Assembly (NCBI GenBank): GCA_037447655.1 | Contig: JBBHKE010001325.1 | Span: 62,001 to 126,000, forward strand | Direction: 5' to 3' | DNA from: Zygnema cylindricum | Taxonomy: Eukaryota; Streptophyta; Zygnematophyceae; Zygnematales; Zygnemataceae | DNA length: 64,000 nt | Part shown: one piece after another, positions 25,601 to 35,030 of the stretch | Layout of the letters: each line of letters starts with the position of its first letter | Numbering within the stretch: position 1 is the first letter of the stretch | The notes under the pieces: generated by a model | Databases searched by the model: none | Seen by the model: only the letters and a program-made list of their open reading frames with translations | Told to the model about the DNA's origin: nothing | Position numbers and translations under genes: made by a program

Positions 25601-28600
25601 ATATAAATTTCCAATTCGTAAATGCTTCCAATTCGTATATTTTGGTCGATTTTTAGTCTTTTTCAAAACGTTATGTTTTGGTCAATTGGCAATTTTTTCC
25701 CTTCATTTTAAATTTTATTGTAAACTTTGTTGTATTTTTGTTACAAATTTTATTATAGATTTTGTTATAATTTTGAGAGAAACATAAACATTGGCAAAAA
25801 AAAAAAAATGACCAAAACGGAATATATGGGAGATGGGAATAGACCAGGTTACTTAGTGGAGGAGCAGGAGCGGGTGGGGGGGAGGGAGGGAGGGAGGGAG
25901 AGAGAGAGACCTGTGATAATATGGTGGACAGATGGGACGGCTCCTTCACCTCTAGTCCGTGCAACCTCTGACCTTTTTTTTACCCAAAAATCATAAAAAA
26001 AAGAGCGTAAAAAAAAAAACCAAAAAAAAAAAAAAAAAAAGAAAAAAAAGAAGTGTTAACACCATTGTTAAGCCAGCCCCGCACTCTGCCACCCTTCCTC
26101 CTCCTCCCTTTTTTTCCCTCCTCCAAACAAGAACCAAAGCGTCCATGATGTTACAAAAGTCAGAAAAGTCAAAACAACAAAAACTACAGAAAATTACAGA
26201 AACTACAGAAAGTACAGAAAAGTCCAGAAAATACAGAAAAGTAGAAAAGCAAAAAATTATTGTTTCGCCAGCCCACCGCCACGCCACCGTCACGTCCTTC
26301 AGGGCTGGGGACCCCCGTGAGGGGAGGAGGAAGCTGCCCTAGCTCCTGGAAAACAAAAAAAAATAAATAAAATAATTTTTAAAGTAAATAATGTTATTTA
26401 AAACTGATTTGGTTAGATAGGTAAGTGAAGGGATAACTGAGGGATAAGAAAAAACGTAAAGAATCCTTAATCCCGGAGGAGGAAGGAGGAGGAAAGGCCA
26501 GGATAGATAAATAGATAAAAAGAAAAAAAAAAAAAAAAGATAAACAGATAAATAGATAAATGGAAAAATGGAATAATGGATAAATGGTAAATGGAAAAAT
26601 GGGTATACGGATAAACAACTAGAAAGATAAATAAATAAGTGAATAAAAGCATAAGTAAATGAATATTAAAACGAAAAAATATGATTGAAAACAAACGTAT
26701 ACGATATTTTTCCATTAAACAGTTAAAAAAAAATAAAAAAAAAATCAATAACAATCGGATTTTCCCAACCATAAAAGGAGTACAAAAAAACAACGTCAAT
26801 TTTTTTTCAGTTTTACGGAATTAAAAAGCATATGATAAAAAAAAAAACTGAAAACTCCAATAAACTGGAAAAAAAAAAGTAATTAAAAAAAAGGGGGTAA
26901 AAGTGACCCACAGTACATTTCTCCACCAGCCAATCAGCTCTCCCCCCTTTCAAAGTTCCACAGGCAGCCGCCACCTGATATCAAAAACCCCAAAATTTAA
27001 GCAAAAACCCAATTTAGTGAGAGGGCGAGGGCGAGGGAGAGGAGAGGGAGAGGGAGAGGGAGAGGGGAGAGGGAGGAGGGAGAGGGAGAGGGAGAGGGAG
27101 AGGGAGATGGAGAGGGAGAGGGAGAGGGAGAGATATTCTTCCATAAAGTACCTGCCATTGAGGGCCAGAGGGAGGGAGTCTTTGAAGAGGATGAAGGGAT
27201 TGGAGTTCACAAAAAGATCGTTGAATGGAAAGAATTCGAGCCTCTACCACTCCTCCCTTAGCATCGAATAATTCAACACTATATCCCCCATTTGTCACCA
27301 TAAAATGATTAATAACTGAGATATTTTGTTAATTGAGCTATCAGGTCATCTTATTTACCAAACTTAGGAAAGTTAGTTTACGATTTACAGTCAAAGGAAC
27401 TGCTATGGACAATTTGAAAAAAGAAATAGTCATTATAATCATAGCATTAAAACTATTATGTTAACTGAAGTATTTTGTGAAAGTATTTTTTTTAACTAAA
27501 TTATTTGTTAACTGAAGTATTTTGTTCACTGAACTATTTCACTAATGATAAAAAGGGACATGGAGGAGAGATGAGAGAATGGAAGACGGTGCGATTGAAA
27601 AAGGAGTTCGGTTTGAGAGGGAGAGAGAGGGAGAGGGGAAGAGAGCAAGAGAGGGAGAGAGAGCAAGAGGGAGGGAGAGAGAGCAAGAGAGAGAGCGAGA
27701 GAGATAGAAAGGGATAGAGAGGAGAGACAGAAAACAAAATAGACAAAAAAAAAAACAAATAGCCTAAAAAAAAAAAAATCCTTACTTCGCACCTTTCGGA
27801 AACAAAAACATCCTAAAAAACCTTAAAAAAACCCATCAAACCCTAAAAAACTCTAAAAAACCGTAAAAGGGTTTACCAGTCCTCGGGACCGAGGCGAAGG
27901 GATTTTGACAGATGAAGAAATTCTGGACCTTCCATCTGTACAGAGGAGCCCTACTGATGGGCCAAAAAAAGACAAAAATATAATTAAAAAATGGATAAAT
28001 GGTTCTCTCTTTCTCCCCCTCTCTCTCTTTCTCTCTCTCGCTATCTCTCTCTTTGTCTCCCCCACTCCCTCTCTCTCGCCCTCTCCCTCTCCAAGTGATG
28101 TATGGTTCTCCCCCCCCCCCTTTGCCCTTTCTCTCCCCTCTCTCCCTCTTCCACTCCCTCTCCCTCACTAACGTTTTTGAGGAACTCAGGCATTGGAGAG
28201 GGGAGAGGGGAGAGGGGAGAGGGGAGAGGGGAGAGGGTGAGGGTGAGGGTGAAAGTGAGAGAAGAGAGAGGGAAGAGGGAAGAGAGAGAGGGAAGAAGGA
28301 AGAGAGAGGGAAGAGAGAGAGAGGGAGGAAAAATGGGAAGGGATGGAGAGGAGAAGGTAGAGGGAGAAAAGAAAATGCTATCTTGAAAAATTTGAATGAC
28401 CTCTTATCAGGGCAATGTGAGACCTCTTATCAGGGTGAAAGTGAGGGAGAAGAGAAAGGGAGGGAGAAGAGAGAGGGAGAGAGAATGGAAAGGGACATAA
28501 GAGGAGAAGGTAGAGGGAGAAAAGAAAATGTCTTTTAAAATATTTTACTGACCGCTAATCCGGGCAGGACATCAAAAAAAAATCGTGGATAACCGCCCCG

Positions 28601-30585
28601 AGGCTCATCGGCTTTTCTATCCATTCTCGATTCGTGAAATCCATCATTTTTCTACAAAATAACATTATAAACCATCAATTTTAATTGAAAAAAACTATAA
28701 AAAACTATAAAATTATGGAACAATTGAAAGAACAAAGTGTCTTTAATGAACACGGAGACAATAAGTTGCTACTTGGTTTTTGTATTTGTTCTTAGTTTTG
28801 GTTTTTGGTTTTGGTTTTGTTTTTGATCTTGTTTTTGTTTTTGTTTCTGTTTTTGTTTTTGCTTTAGTATTTGTTTTCGCTTTCCCTTTCATTTTTGCTT
28901 TTGTCTTCTCTTTGTTTTTGATTTATTTTTAGTTTTTTTTTTTTAAATTAACATGAAAGAAAACAACAACTTTTGCAAATATTGGCTATTGTTTAACCAA
29001 AATGCTCAAGGATTCGTTCAAACCATCGTTTTTCTAAAAAAAAAAAAAACTATCAAAATATGAAAAAAACTTGGAAGGAGAAAATTGGGTTTATGAGCAC
29101 GGATAAAACAAGTGGCTACTTATTATTGTTTTATTATTATTATTATTATTTTTTAACACGAAAAAAAATGGCAGCTTTTGCAAACATGGTCTTCTTTTCA
29201 ACCTCAAAATACATGGATTCGTTGAATACAATATTTTTTATAAAAATAAAAAGATAAACCATTAAAAATATATAAAAAGACTTGGAAGGACAAAAGCGTG
29301 TTTACGAGCACAAAAAAAAAGCGGCCACTCGTTTTCACTTTTGTTTCTGTTTTTTTGTTTTAATTAACATGAAAAAAAATGATAGTTTTTGCAAACACCG
29401 CGACCAAAAGAGTTCCTAAGCAAAACTTCAAGAATTCAAGGCAATAGAATAATATGATTCAAACTAATCAGAATGACCAATGTAATTAAAAATTAAATCA
29501 GCTAAGCAAAAAAAACAAAAAACTACAAAAAAAAGCAAAAATACTAGCATAATAGTTTAATAAAATCTTTCTTCATATCGTAAAAAAAACGTCCTTTCTT
29601 TCAAACAAGAATGGCCAAAAATACTACCGTGAAAAATTCAAAATTTGGGGACATGAAAAGGATGTGATCCACACTAATTGAGCAAGAAAATATACATTTT
29701 TTATTGGTTTTGCATCAATTTATGCGTCCGTTCATCAAAAATTTTGTTGATTTCAACAATTTTTTCATTCATTTCATCGATTTCTTCTTCCATATCATCA
29801 AATTTTCATCCATTCCATCAATTTCTCATCTCTTTCGTCAATTTATTCATTTTTTCATCCGTTTCATCGATTTTTCTCGTCAATTTCCATCAGTATTTTC
29901 ATCCATTCCATCATTATTTTCATTCCTCGGATTTTAAATCCATTCCATCAATTTTTCATCCATCTCATCAATTTTATCAATACTGTCAACAATTTCATCA
30001 TAGTTTTCACCAACATCGTTAAAATTTTCATCAATTTCATCGAAAACATCAATCATTTTTACAAAAATCATCAATTTTTTCCATCAATTTTATCAAATAA
30101 TGTGACCAGACACATACCTCAGGACCATTCCTAGCTTGAGTTTGGAAATTATTTGAAAAAAAATCCTCTCCCTTCCTTCTTGGAAAACAAGATATCGTAT
30201 TATTACTAAATTGACTAAAACTTAAGCGTCTGTCCACTCTCTGAGACCGTAAAGAAGACGAAGAAAAATGATAACATCCTATTGGTCCAGATTTGTACCT
30301 ACAAACATCTTCGCATTTTTTCCTGCAACTATTTTCTATTCCTACCTTACAAATTAGGTTTTCTGGCGCATAAACAGAATACGGAACAAAACTTAAAAAA
30401 TTCGAATGCAAAAACGATTGATTTCGTATACAATACGTTTGATTTCGTATGCAAAACGTTTGATTTCGTATACAATACGTTTGATTTCGTATGCAAAACG
30501 TTTGATTTCGTATACAATACGTTTGATTTCGTATACAAAAGCAGTTTTTGCTCACAGGAAACGAACAGATTCTGAGAGAAAACAT
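22643..30585 (-). CDS. RsmE-type 16S rRNA (uracil-1498-N3)-methyltransferase, probably plastid; centre damaged
   Basis: SPOUT-fold enzyme that would methylate U1498 of organellar 16S rRNA. Minus-strand exons: 30585-30118, 28603-28553, 27950-27877, 27278-27152, 26974-26912, 26345-about 26260, 25967-25911, 25372-25255, 22788-22643. All joins except those of exon 6 agree in phase. Key stretches: GGYPRFFFDVLP (exon 2), FLHLSKSLRLGPED joined to CVELFDAKGG (exons 3/4), GTLKGGRADWLVEKCT (exon 5), RLHGLEVKEP (exon 7), LLLVGPEG joined to DFTENEL and LGPRRLRVETA (exons 8/9: the knotted SAM-binding site). Exon 1 is a 156-residue leader with 7-residue repeats, possibly a targeting peptide. Exon 6 starts ELG as expected, but the TERS and AAKQC motifs are out of frame. 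The gene is therefore either decaying or uses a junction I cannot see. The exon 2 acceptor is the least certain site. Confidence 0.8.
22835..22960. repeat. GA tract in RsmE intron 8
   Basis: A (GGGAGA)n tract on plus, CT-rich on the gene's sense strand. It lies about 45-170 bp upstream of the exon 9 acceptor. Confidence 0.7.
23020..23790. repeat. Interrupted ATT/ACT-type trinucleotide-hexanucleotide array
   Basis: Two blocks (about 23020-23310 and 23516-23790) are built from TATTGC, TATTAC and TACTAT words. They lie in RsmE intron 8. The Ile/Thr or Asn/Thr-rich frames across them are artefacts. Confidence 0.7.
23791..24870. other. Middle of RsmE intron 8, no feature
   Basis: AT-rich DNA with a diverged MITE-like end near 23825-23890 (CTCTAATAACGATCCACAG). 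Nothing else is recognised. Confidence 0.35.
24875..25245. repeat. Long GA tract after RsmE exon 8
   Basis: About 370 bp of nearly pure purine, (GGGAGA)n with GCGA interruptions, directly downstream (sense) of the exon 8 donor at 25254. It is the longest such tract in the window. The Ser/Pro/Leu-rich and Arg/Glu-rich frames are artefacts. Confidence 0.8.
26060..26130 (-). pseudogene. Degenerate copy of RsmE exon 6 3' end
   Basis: On the minus strand, GGGTGGCAGAGTGCGGGGCT followed by GGCTTAACAATGG resembles the 3' part of exon 6 (26260-26300, GGTGGCGTGGCGGTGGGCTG then GCGAAACAATAA). It lies about 190 bp downstream. Neither copy gives a clean frame for the expected AAKQC motif. Confidence 0.4.
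27018..27132. repeat. GA tract next to RsmE exon 4 donor
   Basis: A (GGGAGA)n tract starting about 20 bp downstream (sense) of the exon 4 donor at 27151 and ending about 45 bp upstream of the exon 5 acceptor. It nearly fills this 177-bp intron, as CT on the sense strand. Confidence 0.75.
27617..27720. repeat. GA tract in RsmE intron 3
   Basis: GAGA/GGGAGA/GCAAGA words on plus; CT-rich on the sense strand. Confidence 0.7.
28005..28525. repeat. Adjacent CT and GA tracts (intron 2 of RsmE)
   Basis: About 28005-28165 is CT-rich on plus and about 28190-28525 is GA-rich, so the two halves could pair as a long imperfect hairpin. Within it, 28380-28437 holds GACCTCTTATCAGGG twice, degenerate copies of the RsmE exon 2 3' end (GACCGCTAATCCGGGCAGGA at 28550). 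Confidence 0.6.
28690..29400. repeat. Three tandem copies of an approx. 200-300 bp unit in RsmE intron 1
   Basis: Copies start near 28700, 29040 and 29260. Each contains an aaaactataaaa-type A-rich start, GAGCACGG/GAGCACA, a GGCTACTTATT or GGCCACTCG word, a TTTTTG array and an ATGAAA(G/A)AAA word. The first has an expanded GTTTTTG array (28785-28930). Confidence 0.5.
29745..30090. repeat. Minisatellite of TTTTCATC(C/A)ATTTCATCAA type
   Basis: About 20 degenerate units of 15-18 bp within RsmE intron 1. No coding content. Confidence 0.7.
30418..30545. repeat. 21-bp tandem repeat inside RsmE exon 1
   Basis: Six units of GATTTCGTATACAATACGTTT type, alternating with GATTTCGTATGCAAAACGTTT, so the higher-order period is 42 bp. 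On the gene's strand each unit encodes seven residues (CIRNQTY or CIRNQTF). The unit length keeps the frame open. Confidence 0.8.
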
Positions 30586-30857
30586 AGTTTCATGAAAAAA
30601 GAGAGATTTTTTTTCTTTTCTAGGGAAAGGAGAAAAGAGAGGGAGAGGGAGAAAAAGTAAATCTGGTTTTGCAGAAGAGCGTGATAATTTTAAAAAACAA
30701 AAAAGCTATTTTTATTTTTTATTTTTTTCTATTTATTTTAGTTTCGTGAAAAAAGAGAGAATTTTTTCCTTCCTAGGGAGAAAGAAGGAAGAAAGAAAAT
30801 TGAGATTCTGGTGTTGTGGCATTAACGCGTTTTTATGAAACTGCTATCATGTAAATG

Positions 30858-31060
30858 TTTTAGGGTTTTTTTCCACTTAGAACATCTTTTCTCTGTGCAC
30901 ACTTGTCCGTTTTTTGATTGAAAGCCGCCAATCCGAAAATGAGAATCTAACCTTTCAAACGCAATCGTCGATATAGCAATCCGACAAGTGTGCGCATAGA
31001 AAAGACGGTCTAAAGGGCAAAGAAAACATTAACACTAAAAGGCAAAAGCAATACACGGTG
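30858..31060. mobile_element. Short MITE family copy
   Basis: Carries AACATCTTTTCTCTGTGCAC, a GCCGCCAATCC word, TTTCAAACGCAATCGTCG and CAATCCGACAAGTGTGCGC. The right tip reads ATACACGGTG followed by TA; the left tip is worn. Confidence 0.65.
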
Positions 31061-31115
31061 TACTATACTGTACTGTACTTTACCGTACTATTTTGTACTT
31101 TATTTTATGATTCGT

Positions 31116-31569
31116 ATCATATTTCAAAAGTAGGTGAAAGTACACCCATACAATATGCCTATTGTACGCAAAAAATACAATATACCCTTAAGACCCATAT
31201 TGTATTGGCCGCAAAATGAAATAAAATAGTAACAGGGTTGAATGGATCCATAGAGAATTAAACGTCATGTCTAAATTTGAAAAAAAAAACGGACAAAAAA
31301 ATCTTTTTTCTGTGAGTTTTGAGCGGATTTTTATTCAAACCGTCAGATTCGGACGATCGGACGGTGCTGATAAAAATAGCGATCTAAGAAGATCACATGA
31401 AAAGCCTATAACACAACTTACGATAGGACTATCGTCAGATTTGGACGATCGGACGGTCTCCGATCAAAGTAGTGACTTAAGACGATCACATGAAAAGCCC
31501 ATAACACAACTTACCATGAAGGTGCCGACAAAAGACCTACAATAGAAACGCCTACTTTTGAACTATGAT
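31116..31569. mobile_element. Inverted-repeat element with TCGT flanks
   Basis: The left end ATCATATTTCAAAAGTAGGT and right end CCTACTTTTGAACTATGAT are inverted matches. TCGT lies on both outer sides (31112-31115 and 31570-31573), suggesting a 4-bp target duplication. Inside, a block with GATCACATGAAAAGCC and ATAACACAACTTAC occurs twice. A fragment of the same family is at 5596-5745. Non-coding. Confidence 0.65.
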
Positions 31570-32022
31570 TCGTATGGCTGCCATTACAATGCATTACAAT
31601 ACAATATTGTCTGCGCCATCTGCGGGACAGATAGGCCGAACGATAAATGCCGTCCGTACAGTACGAACCAGTGATAGAGTTCCACACTAGTTCATCTGGA
31701 TGACCAAGACATACGGATGGTACGGACAGTCTACATGTACGGACAGTTCCTCAGTCCCTGAAGTGAAAGGCTATGGCTGCCGCTAGCACAGGTATTGATT
31801 CCCCAGATACTGAGTCTATTTTCTCAAGATAAATGGCCTTATTTCGTACGCAGTGAATTTCTTTCTGTATTTCGGAATAAGGTATCCCTGAGGCTTATAT
31901 ATTCCGTACATTTTAGGTTTATTGGCAGGTTCTGAGAAATTTTGAAGCTCTGAAAATACATATGTCTTGCTCTGGAAGCAATCCTCTCTTTCTGACACGT
32001 GCCAGTTGTTGCAGTGTTCACA

Positions 32023-34992
32023 ATGTTGCCTTTCGAGATTCGATTCAAACTGATACATGGATTTTTTGGAGCAAAAAATGCTCTGAGGGATGGAATTAAA
32101 GCGTCAAGAAGGAGATATAGTTGTTTTACTTACCCTAAATTAGCGTTTCTATGTCAGTTACAGGAGACGAATCTGTTTGAGGAACCCAGGAAATTAGCTG
32201 AAACACCAGAAATTAGTATTGGAGTTGTTAAACCTCAAAACAGAGGATTTATCAATGAAAGAGTTAGTGAACGAAAGGTGTTATTTGACTTTTCTTTTTC
32301 AAACAGGCAATATTGCAGACAAATGCAAGAGTCAGAAAAAGGAGGCAGAAATGTTCGGAGATTGTCATATAATAACAGTGAGCAGTGGAAACTAACTGGA
32401 TACAGTCAAGGATTAGGGTTGAAGGATCAGAGAACCAATTTTTTTAATTTGAATTGCAACAAATTTTCAGCAGATGCAAACAAGAATTCTGAATTCATTG
32501 AGGCGGAGATGGTGAAAGAAGTAGATTCAGAAATAAAAATTGATGATTTAGGAGATTTAAATATACTACCAGAAAGCGACATTTCCTTGAATGAATATTC
32601 CGAATCGGAAGAAAACTTTGATGCTTGGAATTCTTTAGTTTGGGGAGATGGTTTAGCTCACAAAAAAAAAAAAAAGAGGAGAGATATTGAAAGCACGACA
32701 ATGGTAGAGAATTTTGTTGAAGAGGAAACTGATTCACAAACAAATACCGGAAAGACACCTTTGGAACATTCTATCGATTCATTACCAGTAAAGGAAAGTG
32801 ACATTATTGCCAGAGAAAGGAAGAAGGGAATAAAGAAATACGATAAAAAAAAAAATAACAAGCAAGTGGATATGAAGAATTTAGTAACAGCTGTTCTCGT
32901 AGGAAGGCCAAATGTTGGAAAATCTGCCCTATACAACCGGTAAGTTTTGATATAACCTGGTGGCTAGTTTTTTCTTGTTTAACTCTTTTGTGTCAATTTT
33001 TGCGTGAGAGTGACACAGTTTTTTAGGACTTTCCAATACTTTACTTGGAAGCAAAAGCTTGTTTTTTTTTCTTTTTCCAACAGTGTATGCATTGACTAAA
33101 TTGGTAATGCAGATATTAATAGATATGGCAGTGCAAATGATGATAGATAAGGTGGTGCAAATAAGAATTCAACGGGTTTTTTTTGTTAGGTACTTTTTAA
33201 AAATCACTCTGCTCATGCAATACAAGCCGTTGTTGTTCTTTTATATTTGTCAGTATAGGTTTTCACTCTTGTGAAGCCTTTCAGAAAATTTTAGACTAAT
33301 GTTTTATATCTGATGAAAAAAGATTGTATATAAACACTGAGCCATTTTCTACACACATAAAACGAACTTACAAACTTACAACCAAACAAACAAAAGAACG
33401 CACAAGAACAAAAGACAAACAAATAAAATAAAAAATAACTTTCTGGTGAATATTGCTGAGAATAAGCTCCCTGGCTGTTTGCAGGGCAGGCTGACTGGCA
33501 GACAGGAGGCTCTTGTTTACAACACACCAGATAGTCATGTTACCAGAGACCACAGAGAGGGCATTGGAAGAGTAGGAGATTTGCGACTCAAAGTTATCGA
33601 CACGGCTGGATTGGAGCCTGCGGCCGGAGCTGAAACTGTTCTTGGGAGAACTGCAAATTTAACTCACAATGTGATGAAACGATGCCAGCTGGCAATTTTT
33701 CTACTCGATGGCAGGTGAGAAAGCCTATTTTCCAGCTTTTTCATTCATTCGGTAGATAGTCTCTCCTCAAATAGTTAGACTTAACGCACTGATAAATTGA
33801 CGTCAGCTGTCAATTTTTCTACTGGATGGCAGGTGAGAAGCATATTTTGCAGCTTTCAATACTCAATATGGAACGATGCAATGCCAAGCGATCTCAGTCA
33901 TTTAATCAATAATTTTTTTCTAAAAAAGTCTTACCACACAATGTGGTATATCGTTTCAATTATCAATATATATATATATATATATTATCAATATATGACA
34001 TAATGATGCGATGTCAAGCAATTTCAGTCATTCGATTTTAAATCCTTAAAAGAGTCGCAATGCATAACGACTGTATTTCTCGGATGCTGCGTCTGCATTC
34101 TGTTTTACTGATCCATTACCGGACACTTCTCTTCTCTTCTCTTCTCTTCTCTTCTCTTCTCTTTTCTTCTCTTCTCTCCTCTCCTCTCCTCTTCTCTCTC
34201 TCTCTTTCTGCTTGGATGGTTCAGAGCTGGAATACAGCCTTACGATTATGAGGTTTCTTCTTGGCTTCGTCGCGTCGCTCCTCATCTCCATATTATTCTT
34301 CTGGTAAATAAATGTGAAGGATTCGAGGGTGATAATAGTGGTCTTCTGCAGTCAACTCTTGGGGAAGCTCATGGATTAGGGTTTGGAGATCCCATCCCTA
34401 TTTCAGCAGAGACTGGAGAAGGGTTTTCGAACCTGTATAGTCAACTCCAGCCTATTTTGGATTCTATGATGATGGAGAAAGAAGCAATTAATACAGGAAA
34501 AGACTTGGGAGGTGAGTTTGCCTCTTATGCAGTTCTTTGTCTTCTAGTGCACTGCAATTTATATCACTATTAGCGTTTTTTTGTTTTTATTTCGCCTTTA
34601 AACTCATTTTTCTCCGTGCACATTTATCGGATTATTAATCCGACGGTTACGATGGGAAGGTAGGATTCTTACCTTCCAATTAACGGTCTCCAAATGAAAA
34701 TCAAAAATGTGTGAATGGAGAAAGTTGATGGAAAAAGTGAAAAAAAACATTGACTTTAATAGCGATACACGGTATGTTGTCTGGAAAATTTGATGGTGAA
34801 AATTTGTGATATTGGATTGAATGATGAGAGGTTTCTGTAAAAATAGAGTGAGAGTTTAGTTCTTTAGAAACATATTGGTGTATTGGGCATTGGAAAGAAT
34901 ATTACGAAACAGTCTTTGTTAATTCATTGTTCTCACATTTTTAGCATATGTTTAGCACATATTTAGCATATATATATATATATATGTATATA

Positions 34993-35030
<38 letters not shown>

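Larger units (their letters stand above)
30586..32022. other. Divergent promoter region between RsmE and Der
   Basis: The two start codons point away from each other across 1.4 kb. The space holds a GA tract near 30630-30655 and two transposon copies (30858-31060, 31116-31569). A GTAC-rich stretch at 31600-31760 may be the Der-proximal promoter. No TATA box is assigned. Confidence 0.4.

Noticed and set aside
24856-25666. Long Ser/Pro/Leu-rich and Arg/Glu-rich frames
   Set aside because: These are translations of the GA/CT tract. Only the 25255-25372 part is a real RsmE exon.
30418-30545. Regular 21-bp repeats considered as a CRISPR array
   Set aside because: There are no unique spacers, units are contiguous, and the DNA is an exon of a eukaryotic gene.
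31267-31545. 92-codon frame with a repeated peptide block
   Set aside because: It lies wholly within the inverted-repeat element 31116-31569 and reflects its internal duplication.
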